From the NCBI GenBank assembly GCA_004335635.1, contig QAXH01004465.1:7846-65518 (forward strand): a DNA stretch of 57,673 nt, in the 5' to 3' direction. A program made the translations under genes and the position numbers. This document shows, piece after piece, positions 11,301 to 39,400 of the stretch. The notes under the pieces are model-generated. The model did no database searches and had not been told where the DNA came from. It saw only the letters and a program-made list of their open reading frames with translations. Origin of the DNA: Chloromonas sp. AAM2. Taxonomy: Eukaryota > Chlorophyta > Chlorophyceae > Chlamydomonadales > Chlamydomonadaceae. Within the stretch, counting starts at the first letter, position 1, and every line of letters begins with the position of its first letter.

Positions 11301-11668
11301 GGCTTTTTTTTCCTCCAGCTTGCAAGTCAAGTATCAAACAAAGCTTTAAATCATCAAACTTCTGCAAATCCAAGTTGTTGCACAGGAGGTCAGGCCCGAG
11401 CTTGTTTCAATCCTTGCAACTCCATCATCAACCCAGAGCAGAACTTGTGTTGGTTTTCATGCACCCATCTTGACAATCAGGCGATGTGTTTCTGCCGACC
11501 TGCTTCATGTTCCAGTTCGGTAGAGCCAGCTGTTTCCTGTGGGTGTTGGCACGCATCCCTTCACGCAGACCTGTACTGCCTGATGCTTTTCCCCAAGTAA
11601 GCTCCCCTCACAGGTTCGAACACCTGAGCATGGCACTGTTGGATGGATTATGAACAAGGCAGCTTGCT

Positions 11669-11765
11669 GCGTAATTCTTGGAGAGATGTTGTGCCTAGCT
11701 GCAGTACCGTTGGTTGAACCATGAAAAGTCATGTAGTGATGATGATGCTGATGAGGATGATGAGC
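11669..11765 (+). mobile_element. SINE-like repeat with (GAT)n tail, copy 2
   Basis: AATTCTTGGAGAGATGTTGT, then GCCTAGCTGCAGTACCG, TTGGTTGAACCATGAAAAGT and a GAT-rich tail. It is closest to the copy at 26112 and lies in the intergenic spacer. Confidence 0.65.
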
Positions 11766-12622
11766 CTGTTGCTGCCCATGTTGTGATTGTCCTGTTGCTG
11801 CTGCTGGTGCTGCCTAGGGGTCGTGCAACCTAGCGGTGTGTCCACCTTGAAAGCCCTGGGCGGTGCGCATTACGATTCGCAAAGATGTCCTTTAGAATAG
11901 ACCAACAAGAGTTCAGGACAGTTCTGCAAGCTACAACACTGCTGGAATGGCAGGATGTGTCTGTAGGATGGGGCAATCAAGTCAACAAAAATGTGGTTTT
12001 CCAGATGGTTGCCTAGTGACAGAGTGACTGGTCAGCATTCCAGAACCGAGCAGCTGAACTTGCTCCAGCCTGGAGCGATGCACGCTAATCCGTTCAGGCG
12101 TGTGCAAACCTACCGCTGAATCTTACATTTCAGATCTCCGTAAGCCAGCGGCCAACCACACGTGACAACGTCGGGACACTTAATCCATTGATGCTGTAAG
12201 CATCGCTCTGCTTCCTGGCATGCGCACTTCGTGAGAAAATCAGTCCTGGAAGCACGCAGGCCTGACAATACAAATTACTTGTATCAAATCCAAGGTGGGT
12301 CACTGTTATCGTTTGGCAGCAGTACTTGTTGGGTAGTATCAAATGCGGGACGTCGAAAACGGACAAGTGAAGGTGTCCACTAGTGGGATTGTGTTCTTGG
12401 TTGTGTATGTGGTGGGCTCCTTATACGGATTGAACAGGCCGAAGCGACATACAAGGAATACTGTTGGCCAACAACCGCATGATGCTTGAAGCTGTGCAGT
12501 CACTTCAAGTGCGTTGCGAACATCGCAGAACAACGCCATGATCAACGCCCCAAATGCGTCAGGGTAAGTCACTCTGTAAACGCTCCTTCTACGCTATGCA
12601 GGCCCTGTCAGCTTGCTGCCAG

Positions 12623-25336
<12,714 letters not shown>

Positions 25337-25617
25337 CTGCGCAGGCAAGGACGTAAACCAACTTGGCGGCAATCAACAAAATCTAATCACTGGTGTTCTG
25401 GCAATGTGGTGCCAACAAAGCCAAGTGGTGCCAACAAAGCTGCTCATCGGTACTCCAGCAACGAAGCAATGCCAACAAACCTTTCGGCAACAGTGTGACT
25501 GACTGACGGCGGGTACCAGTCCAGTTGAGAATCAACTTGCAGCTAACCATGTCATGCAAGCGGGCGATCCCAGACGCACTGCATGTCGTGCTCAACTTAC
25601 AGCCGGATTCTGAGTAA

Positions 25618-28600
25618 TCAGGCAAATACGTGCGCCTCCAATGGTTTGGTACTTGCCTGCGTGACCTTAAGTGTTGCAGGGTGTGTGTAGACTGCCTTGA
25701 GCATGGCTGCAACCCGTGGGTGCTGGGCGCGCAGGGCATCATCCATGAACATCATGCTCCAGAACACCATCTCACCAGCAACCACCACGTCCTGTGAGCA
25801 GACAAGACCAGCAACACATGAGCTCCGTCATCACATTCATACAGCGTGAAACACTGCCACAGAAACGCATCACCGTCATTTTAACCGTACCTATGGCATA
25901 GGATGGCTATTACACGACTTGCAATCTGGAACACCGCAGTACATGGCGTTCACAATCCGAAACCCTGTGCTTCAAAGGTACAAGTAAACGCGTCCCGTAA
26001 GTGAAATCCACTAAGCAAGACAAGTGCGTGTTTGAGCATTGCCAGTATGGAGTCGCACTTTGCACCCTGCTACCAGTCAGAGCTTTCTTGGTTGAGTGAG
26101 CTTTCTTGGCTTGACGATTGTCAGGCGCGCAATTCTTGGAGAGATATTGTGTCTAGCTGCAGTACCGCGGGTTGAACCATGAAAAGCCATGTAATGATGA
26201 TGAGTATGGAGACCCATGCAACTGGCAAAAAACAAACAAGCATCTGCGAGCGTTGCTCTTTCCCAAGTATGCCCCGGAGTACCGAAAGTTGCGCCATCTG
26301 CACTGTAGAGTTAAGGTTATGTTCCCCAATGTTTCACCCACCGCCAGCGTGATGTTGTCTCCCAGCAGGAACTGTTTTCCGCCGCTGGTCAGGGCAGCCT
26401 CCAGCGCACGCATCAACCGCTCAAACATGTTCCAGCCCTTGGTGAACGCAGCCTCCTCATACCTGCACGAGCAAACAGGAGGAAACATTGAACCACTGTG
26501 CTGTTTGGCCACTCAACGTTGCCATGAGTGCTGCTTTGGCAAGTCATGACAGCAACAGTTAGTGGTTGGTAGCAGGATGGTATTGCTGTACAGTGGCTCA
26601 CGTGCTATGTACCTCGTAATATATGTGTTCTACAGTGCCCCGTGCTCTGTGTAAGAATCCACATCTCGCCGCGTCCCTGAGGTTAACTTGGAACACAACG
26701 TGCCACACACGTCTGGCCAAAGCACGCGAGCTTTTGGCAATTCATGCTGCTGAGTACAAGTATACGCCTAGTTTTAAATGCATGCTAGTTTTAAATGCAT
26801 GCTGACATGGCTAATGCCCAGACAAACTGATCCACACATCTTCAGGGAACCAAAGACCTTCTCACACCCATGATAGCCAACACAGTTTTCATCATATCTT
26901 CGTCAGGTTCCTGTGCACGATAGGATGAGTGCCAAGGCATGCCGCACGCAACCATGACTGCCTGCTTGCTTTCCCGGCCGTGCCCTTCCCACTCACGAGC
27001 CCTAGCCCAGCTGCGGGTACACCACAGCTGCGCAATGATTTTCCAGATTGAGACATGCACATGCTGTTCGTAAACCTTTTTCAAACCACTCACGTGCCCC
27101 AGCCCAGCAGTGGGTACACCACAGCATTGCACTGGTTGTCCAGGTTGAACGCCCAGTCCATCCACTGCTCAATGCGCGCGCGACGCAGGTCCTGTGCACA
27201 CACGGCATGCATTCCGCTCGATGTGCACACACGGCATGCAAAGCGGCGCATGAGCAACAGGCCATGCCAGAGACGCATGAGCAATGGGCAAGGCAACATG
27301 AGTTGGGGCTGCATGCAACGTGCTGCAGCAATATGAGGTCAAACATGCAAGCAATGCATGAGCAATTGGCCATGCCAGGGGCAACATGCTGTGGGGCCAT
27401 GGTCAAAGGCCAACGTGCCTTCAGGTTGCTGTATCGCTGCACAGAGTTCTTAGCCTAAACCTTGCTGGCTTTCAGGTTTCCTGCACGGATTGCCGGCCTG
27501 TGTGGACTGGCCGACCAGTAGCATCACTGCATGCCAGGCTGCTGAGATGGCGTGCTTGTGGCATCGATTTGCAAGCCCTGTGACTGATCTGCTGAGCACC
27601 AACGATGATCTGTGTCACTGGATTGAATCTGTATCATTACCAAGCTGCGGCACTGCTACCGCTGGTCCTGCTGCCACCGCTCCTGCTGTTGTTACCCCTG
27701 CCGCTGCTGCTCCTGCTTCTGCCATTGCCGTTGCTGCAGCCGTCGCTGTTGCCCCTGTTGCTGGTCCTGCTGCTGCCCCTGCTGCTGCTGCCCCTGCTGC
27801 TGCTCTGCTGCTGCTCCTGCCGTCCCGTACGCTTGAGCATTTGCCTTACTGATTAGTAGTGCACTTACTGATTCTCCCGCTGGGGCTGGGTACACGTCCG
27901 GGTTGGCCTCTGGTCGGGTGCAGAGGTAGCGGCAGATGGTGTTGGACTCGGCCACAGAGCCCCAGGGAGTAGATAGGACTGGGATCTGACCCATCGGGTT
28001 CATCTGCATCACGTGGATGCTGGATTTAGGGTGCTACGTCTAGAATGCAAGAGCCCATATTGGAATTAAATAGTTTCTGTGTAGTCTTCTATTTAGAGAG
28101 AATCCGAGCCCGAAATGGTCCAATGGCCCAATCTAGACTCTGTTAGAATCTATTAATAGAGTCTAATAAACAAAATCTAGGGTTGCTATTTGAGTATGCC
28201 GCACCCTAGCTGGGTTTTATAAAAGCAAGTCTGTGTGTCTGCCATCAGAAGTCGTAGGTACTAAATGCCATACATAATGATTCAGTCAGAACCTATGACA
28301 TGAACGGAACGGCAACAAGAGTGCCATGCACCATGAGTGTCATGCAACAAGAGTGCATGCACGTCTGAGGTCGAGAGTGTGCAGCATAATGAAGTGCGGG
28401 ATGCACAGCTTTGGCAACAGTTGAACGTGAGATTAATACTGGGGCACATACGTTGCTGACTGGCATTGCGTGTACCTTCAGGAACCATGGAGTTTTGTTG
28501 GTGATGCCCCATGTGAATGGTGCGTTCTCAACCTCGACGCCAGCCACGGCAGCCACTAGCCGGACCTGCAGAAAACAGGCATAGCTGCATGATTGAACTT

Positions 28601-28714
28601 GGCACAACAAAACAGTTGGCCATGTGTTCCAGAGCTGTATGTGAGCTGGCACGCTGTAGCTACACGAACCTTAAGGCTCCTGGGCCCTGCACCGTAAAGC
28701 TTGTAAGGTGACAT
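25618..28714 (-). CDS. GST / eEF1B-gamma-like domain; probably the N-terminal part of a GST-AlaRS fusion
   Basis: Exons from the 5' end: 28714-28670, 28565-28476, 28003-27869, 27191-27094, 26462-26342, and 25791 onward. The ATG at 28714 has a good context (GCCCACCATG). The protein has a thioredoxin-like N half (SPYKLYGAGPRSLKVRLV, MGQIPVLSTPWGSVAESN) and an all-alpha C half (RIEQWMDWAF, KQFLLGDNITLADVVVAGEM). This is the GST module found in eEF1B-gamma and several aminoacyl-tRNA synthetases, where it docks partners rather than detoxifying. If unspliced, exon 6 stops at 25618, giving about 220 residues with no eEF1B-gamma C-terminal domain. Alternatively it ends at 25657 with a consensus-like GC donor (CAG|GCAAGT) and joins 25336 in phase 0, making a protein of about 1,190 residues. 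I favour the fusion because only about 280 bp separate the stop from the next exon on the same strand. Confidence 0.85.
26112..26204 (+). mobile_element. SINE-like repeat with (GAT)n tail, copy 4
   Basis: GATTGTCAGGCGCGCAATTC, then GTGTCTAGCTGCAGTACCG, GGGTTGAACCATGAAAAGCC and ATGTAATGATGATGA. It lies in an intron of the GST-domain gene. The GATTGTCAGGCGC start is shared with copy 1, so the family extends at least about 95 bp. Confidence 0.68.
26992..27056 (-). pseudogene. Decayed duplicate of a GST-domain exon
   Basis: Read on the minus strand this encodes LNLENHCAAVVYPQLG. It parallels FNLDNQCNAVVYPLLGWGT in the true exon at 27191-27094, about 85 bp away. The copy retains the frame over about 16 residues and includes part of the donor side. 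It may be a decaying tandem exon or a cassette that competes in splicing. Confidence 0.72.
27645..27830 (+). repeat. CTG/GCT/CCT-rich low-complexity tract
   Basis: A long imperfect run of GCTGCTGCC-type triplets fills an intron of the GST-domain gene. All three frames give Ala-, Leu- or Ser/Gly-rich ORFs, which I treat as artefacts. Confidence 0.85.
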
Positions 28715-29369
28715 GGTGGGCACCTTCCCTGCAAGCGCGTGGGCGTGGGGACACAGCATGTTGAGACGTTAAGATGCAGGGCAAACACACTTATCAGCAG
28801 TCTGAGACCCCCGGCGCGCTGAGCGGCCGGATCCACGCTCTTTTTCAACGAGTTGAGCTCAAACAAATAATATAGCAACGCGATGAGTCCATTGTTCTGG
28901 CGAATGCAACAAGGTGTTGATTGCAAGGGTCGCTGCCACAAACAAGTGCTGGGCCGTGCTGTGATCCTTTTGAGCACCACAGGTTGGCGGCCCGTGTATA
29001 TGGAACAGATCCGGGCTTACACATCCTACTCCATTGAGTGCATGTTACCTTCTCGACTATTTCTGCATTCTAGCAATTCTAGCGCTCTCGGCCCAACAAT
29101 AACAAAAACGATGCAGTGCCAGATCATCTGAGACAACCCACCTGCTACAGGGAAAGGCTTCAGAATGCCCTCAAACGGTCCGTGAGCGGCAAGGTATCGC
29201 CGAACATGGCATCCGGAGCAGCCCATGCTCACCTGTTGAAACGTCTGTACAACTGACAAGACAACCCTTCTAACCCTAATGCTCCCCTCAAGCTTATGCC
29301 TCAACCCTGTCCACTGCTTTGTCTTTATTCGTTCAACTGTCTGTGCCACTGTGCGCACGCTGCCTCAAA
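28715..29369. promoter_or_regulatory. Divergent promoter interval, GST/AlaRS locus and IDH
   Basis: Only 655 bp separate the two start codons on opposite strands, so 5' UTRs and promoters of both genes must fit here. An AT-rich AAACAAATAATATAGCAA stretch at about 28861-28878 is the only TATA-like patch I would point to. No defined factor site could be recognised. Confidence 0.55.
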
Positions 29370-32965
<3,596 letters not shown>

Positions 32966-34792
32966 AAGGTCACATCACAGCAGTGATTGACCAGCTCGAT
33001 CAAGTCGTCAAGCACTGCAGCTGAAGCTTCTGAGCAAGCAACCCTGAAACCATCCTTATCCTTGCAGGCTGATGCACAGCGGATGTGCCCATTGCTACCA
33101 CCGTTGCAGGTGTTTGCTCCTGCATGCTAGCCAAGCTGAGCCTGTACTGCTTGCTGCAAACACATTGGAGGCAGGACGAGGCATTCTGAGTGGGGCAGGT
33201 CTGGTGTGTTAGAAAGGGGAAGGGGGCCTCTAGACATTTCTTTCTAATTCCTTTTGTGATCCGTATGCTGATCAGCAGGCTGGTGAACTCACCGCCCTTC
33301 AACTGCAGGAAGCTGGCGTTTCTTTGCAAGATCACGTGCCTGAAATGGCATGTTTTGGCTCGCGTGCCCGCATTGGTCTTGGTAATAAACAGGCGTGGAT
33401 GTGGTGTCTGTGGAATGCCTTTCATGGCCAATGCCTATCTTGAGACTGGTCCAGTGTGCCCCAAGCTGACATCTGTAGGCGTTCTTGTAGGTCAGGGAAG
33501 CACATGGCTTTAACAGGAACATGGCCCTTGCTGCAAACTGGACCCTTGTTTTTCTTGCTGGGCTGCTTCAACAACCCATATGCTGCTTGGTTGTGTTCTT
33601 GGCACTGTCGACCAAGACGTTTGTGGATGTTTGAGCATGTTGACTTGGACGGTTGTCAATGTGGGGGCCTGTGATGCATGGGAGTGGAAATGTAAAACTC
33701 GGCTTCCTTGTTCCTGGGACAATCTGTGCGTCCTGCACTGAAACACTTTAATTCTTCTGTATGTGTCTAGTTTCTGCGTGTGTGTAACTGAGCTGATAGG
33801 CAGTGACTGTGACTGTGTGTGTCACATACTAAATCCAGCGCTAGCATTGGGCCGGGTTGAGGAGTCCAAGGCGTCCCAACCCTTGGGCAGCCCACATGGT
33901 GTACAACACTAGCGGAAGGAGCAGGTGGAGCAGTTGAATGAATAGTTGGGGCTGCAACTTGGCAACGGTACTGGTCCAAGATTAGGACTGGCAAGGGCCC
34001 ATGCATGGAAGGTGGGACTTGGCCTGGACATTGACTGGTCTGGACATGGCATTAGCCCAACACCCTCAGTGTAGAACACTACTGCAGGCGATACGCAAGT
34101 ATGACAGCTTGAGACTGCTCGCCTCAACTGGGTGGCTGCTGCAAGGCTGATTACATGCAAGCAGATCGTCGATCATCAACTGGATGTAGGTAGTTGGTAG
34201 TCTGCCACGGTTGGTAGTCAGCCCCATTACAGGAGGGGGGCAGAACAGCGTTGCCTGGTGCTCTTGGGCACTGCCTAGGTCCAACACCCCCACAAATTTG
34301 CAGCACTGACCATCACTTGATGTCCACTCTCAGTGTAATAGCCTCGTGTCCAGACAACGCGCCCATGCCGGACACATGCTCTTCTCGTCACTGCCGACTA
34401 GTACCACACGCATACGGCCATTAACAGTTCACCAGCTGATAAAGGGTCTGATGGCATCAAGCTGATCATGTCCAGTTGATCAGCTATTACATTTTCCCCA
34501 AGTGCTGCAGGTCCCAGTTGTTTAGGGTCAAGTTTCGGAAACAAGGCATTTGATACGATGCACAGAAAGTCGAGACTGCAAAATACCCAAGGTGCAGTGT
34601 ATGGAACCAAAAGCCACAAGTGAATAAAATGATCAAGTTTCCTCGTGTCTGGTCGGTTGCTCACAAGTCCATTTGTCACGTGCCACATCCTCCTTCCTAT
34701 CTTCCACACTTCCTTCCCTTGTGTCAGGCCCGCTTCATTACTATTAGCTGACGGGCTGTCAGGTTGTCGTACTAAACAGCTTCCTTGTGCGC
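32966..34792. other. Tail-to-tail spacer between IDH and the acyl-CoA synthetase
   Basis: Expected 3' UTRs of both genes. TGTAA occurs on the plus strand at about 33691 and 33786, and its complement TTACA at about 34490 for the minus-strand gene. No conserved reading frame, repeat array or RNA gene was recognised. Confidence 0.5.
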
Positions 34793-36427
34793 TTAGGCCT
34801 TCTTGTTGATGACCTTGTACATGGCGTCGATCTGCAGTCACGCAACCAGATTTTCAAATATAAGCTCACAGGCATATGCAGCAAGAGCATGGCCTGGGTT
34901 GAAGCTTGTGAGTCCATGCAGCAAGGCTCCCTGACCTGGCCTCGTCTTGCAGTACACGAGGCGTAATTCACGAAGATGTTGATGTGCTAAGCCTTGGGCA
35001 GCCGCCTAACCAGGTTCAGGACGAGACGGCCCGTCTCCGGTGATCATGGCCCGAGGCAAAGCTGTAGGCAGCGGCACAATTAACCAGGTTCAAACGCGTA
35101 CCTCAGCCTGGTACATCTTCTGCAGCTGTGGCCTCTTGAGCTTAAAGGTGGGCGTGAGCAGGTCGTTCTCTACGCTGAAGGGCCTGCAAAATCAACACCA
35201 ACATTTTGCTTGTGTGTACAGGAAAAGACCTGGTAAACCAGCGCCATCTAGATCTCATACACAAGTTGTGTAAACTCTACACAAAGCGGTGCACCAGGCA
35301 ACAAGCACAGAAAGAGGTGGCAGAACCCTACTGGTGTGTTTCGTCGTGAGTGGTAAGGGCAGATTACGTGGATAGACACTTTTGCTTGCCCCTGTTTGCC
35401 TGACAAACTGCTCTTCAACCATACCATACTCACTTGTCCTCCAGGTGGACTTTCTTGATGAGCTCAAAGCCCTTGAGCCTGTCGGCCTTGCCAGCAGCGT
35501 TCAGCTCCTGCACGGTCAAACCAACATCCAATAAAATCCACTTAACTCAATTTGACTCCTGCCAAACTCGGATGCCGGGTCGCAGTGCATGAAGCAGGCA
35601 GCACATGGCAATCTGATGCAAACCAAACTTAATGGCGCAGTGCCAGAGAGTGCCACTGCATGGCGGTTTCTCTCAGGTGGTGTACTTACATTGAGCACGT
35701 GCTCCTTGACCTTGTCGTTCTTCACAAGGTCAGCCAGTTCACCCGGGATCTCATTGGATGAAGCCCATGCCTGCAGAAACCGAAACAAGCAACTCAGTCA
35801 GCATACCACACCCTGTTTGACAAGATGTTGAAATAATCGCTGGTGCAACAGGCAGGTCATCTGGAGCACTTGCCCAATTTGTACAGTAACCGCTGGTGCA
35901 GCAGATGGGTCATCATGAGCAGTTCTTCATCATCATTCATCATCATTCAGCTTTCATAGCATAGTATAGCCTGGCTCTTTAAGCTCTTCTCGTACCCATT
36001 GATACCCAACCATGCATAAGAGCATCCTTGCCTGCCTGCACACGCCATGAGCAACTGACCTTTAGCGCTGGGCCCGGCACCACCACCGCCACCAGTGTGC
36101 TCTCGTAGCTGTTCCCGTAGACCCACACCTGGTCCACCAGGGGGCACTTCTTGTACGTGTTCTCCAGCTTCTCAACGGCAACGTACTCGCCTGCACAAAC
36201 ACACGCAGGGAACAGGGACTAAGCAGACAACTGACACACAGCAGTTGTAAGTGAGGCGGGCATAAACATGCACAATGAGACAATCAGCTCGGTTCAACAA
36301 TCCGCACCTGCTCTGCGCAATGATCAGCACTGTAACCAGCTCGCACCCTGCCTATGCATCACACCCTGATGTGCATGAATGCATCTGCATGGTAATCAAG
36401 TTGCAGCAAAAGCACACCCTGTGCCTT

Positions 36428-36480
<53 letters not shown>

Positions 36481-39400
36481 GTGCGAGCTTGAAGATGTTC
36501 TTCTTGCGGTCGATGATCTTGAGTGCTCCATCCTTGGTGATGACGCCAATGTCACCGGTATGAAACCACCCGTCGGCCTCAAGCACTTCGTCCTGAAACG
36601 AAGGACACAGAAAACTGATTTTGAAGGTCAAGAAACCGACATGGCACGGCATGTGATTGTTTGTCCACAAAGAACACATCAATGCATATGATTGTTTGTG
36701 CTGCTGTTGGACGTGCAAGCGCAGAGGTATTGTTTGTTGGCTAGCAGCACAAAACGAAATGAGTGCTTGCGCTGGCATGCTGCTGAACGGAACATGTGCG
36801 TGCTAGCCTATCTTACCGTCTTGTCCTGCTGCTTGTAGTATCCAGAGAAGTTGGCTGGGCCCCGCAGAAGCACCTCACCCTGTGAAAACAATACGAGGCA
36901 GCACGGGCTGAGGAAACAGCCAACAAAAGCAAATGCACTTGTCATGAAACTCATGGCCAACAATGGCTGAGGCAGCCAACACAGCACAGTAGGCTGGCTT
37001 GTTGAATCGTCCCATAGACACAACCAATACGCCTTGATTAAGCCCAGCAAGCCACACACACACGCATCAGCACGCGCATGCATCAGCACGCATACACCAG
37101 CACACAGGCACGCACCTTTGGCTCCACGGGGTCCAGGGCATCGTACTTCATCTCAGGCACGCTCTCCAACCTGTGAGCACAAACACATGCCGATGTTACA
37201 GATCTTTCATGCAGCAAGGAAGCAAACCCAGCATGGCCGAGCCTGACAGGAAAACACTCGGGGAATCACCTGAATAGCTGTTCCTACTTCTGCTGCTGCC
37301 TCAGCAGTGGACAGCTTATGCATTTCCTTCCCTTTCAGCTATGCAATGCAGCAGCAAAGTGTGCCACGTTCTCTGCTTGGGTCCTCATTATGCTCAGATA
37401 CGCACCTGAGCTCAGTGCATGGAGTGGGTGCTCCGACGGTTGACTCATGTGTGGCAACGTCCGCAGCTGCAATGACCGATGCAGCACATGTCTCCGTCAG
37501 GCCGTAACCTTGGACCACCTGAAAATACAGCACCAGCAAAAAGGTAAAGAAATCATGTCAGAGGAACGCCTGCTGCTGGTGTTGCTTCAGCCGCACTGTG
37601 ACTAAGGAATTGCGCAAACCTTGTAACAGCAAGCCACGCCCTGACGACGCTGTCCTCAGCCAATACACCTTCACGACCCTGACACTGCTGCTGTTGTTCT
37701 GCAATTTGAACTTGCTGGCCCAGCCACACGCATGACTAGACTGCCCATGCACAGTACGCATATGGTGACACGCAGCACATGCCCATGCACATGCCCTGGC
37801 CATGCACACTCACCGGTGCACACATGGTGACACGCAGGAACTCCTCAACATGGGGCGCCAGGGGCGCACCTCCACTGACCACTGCCTTGACATTGCCACC
37901 CAGACGGGCGCTGATCTTGCTGAAGATGAGCTTGTCGAAGAAGGGAGCAGCCTGTGCAGCGCATGCGAGGTGAACATGCAACAAAGGTGACAGTATGACG
38001 GCTTACATCAGTCACTTGGAATTCCCCTGCAGTGTGCGGTGTGCATGCAGCGATTGCTACCTTCTGTGCATCTGTGTGAGTGAGCACAAATAGGGCTCAG
38101 TGTTTGCAGTGCTCACTGACCAAAGTGTCGCAGTGTTGTGGCTACCTGCACTTACATGTGCTTGTGACCTGCCGTTCTTGATGTTGTGCAGCTTGCGGCC
38201 GTAGCCCCAGTTGAAGAGCAGGCGCTTGAGGAAGCCAGCGGTCTTGATCTGTGGCCAACGACAGCAACGTTGGGTGCCTGTTAGTTGCAGCACTGAGAAT
38301 TGCAATAACAAGGAAGCAATTCAACCTGATAGACCAGATTTCAGCAGCCCGCACAGAACCACTGGCATGGATGTTGTGGCCAGTATCCACATGCTGTGAG
38401 GTGAGTATGACGAGAAGGTGTGCTTCCCTTCTTGGCACTATTTAACCCGGCGTGGCGAGCTGAGGACCCATGCACCTGTGTGGTGATGCCGGTGTAGATG
38501 CGGTCGAACACACGGGGCACACCAATGAAGAGGGCGGGCTTGAGGGCGGCAATGTCGTCTACAAGCTTGGTCACATCACCCTGCACACACACACGCACAG
38601 TGCAAGCACCTGCGCGTCAGCTGGCATGTCCAGCTTGCACATAGTGAGGTAATCGTTGCCTTGCACTGGCATCCACTCTGGAAACAGCTGATAAAGCAGT
38701 AGCCTACCACAGCCGGGTCTGTTCGGGCTGCTACACCACAACAGTGTCTTGCCATGTCCCCCATTCCTTTGCCCGTGACGACGTGGGCTGACGAAAGTAT
38801 GCCTCATGGGCCATGCATCAGCCTTGCATGTGCTGCGCATGGCCGCATGCAGCTCACAGTGTGCCAGCAGCCACCTGTCAGACCTGGCTATCACGTCTAA
38901 TCCCTGATCCGCAGGAGTTGCTTTGGCTGCAGCACTGTAGGCCCACCTGATGAAGTTCTTGTGTTAAGCAATGCTTTGGTGCATGCAAATGTTATGCACG
39001 ATGACCTCACCTGCCAGTATCCGATGGTGCAGCCCATGTACAGGAACCACTCCTCATTGATCCTGTGCATGGTACGTGCAGGCCAAAACAATAGCAATTA
39101 TGGGGCAGGCTGACAAACCAGGGTACACACTGCATACTACGCTGGCAACAACAGACGCCTTTTGCCGCGCCTTGGCTGGATCACAAGCGCTCGCCAGTGT
39201 GTAACTAACAACGTGTGCCTCGAATTCTCAGAACTGCAGTGTCTAAGCAACCTTGCGCTGATCTCCGTACCTGTCAAAGATGTGTGCCAGAGGCAGGTAG
39301 GAGAGCAGACGGTCCGGTGGCTTGAAGTTCACGTTGTTACGCTGCGTGCAGGAACAGGAAAACACATCTTCTGCTGCAGAACTACATGCCTGCTTATTCT

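Larger units (their letters stand above)
10956..12622. other. Tail-to-tail spacer between ASCC1 and AlaRS
   Basis: This must hold the 3' UTRs of both convergent genes. A TGTAA is present at about 11202 on the plus strand and its complement TTACA at about 12124 for the minus-strand gene. It also contains one MITE-like arm (11236-11300) and one SINE-like copy (11669-11765). I see no further gene. Confidence 0.55.

Noticed and set aside
11605..11635. GGTTCGAACAC, a B-box-like sequence suggesting a tRNA
   Set aside because: No cloverleaf can be drawn around it: acceptor and anticodon stems are missing at the needed spacing.
27490..27852. Ala/Pro- or Leu-rich ORFs
   Set aside because: They arise from a CTG/GCC triplet tract inside an intron of the GST-domain gene; all frames are open for the same reason.
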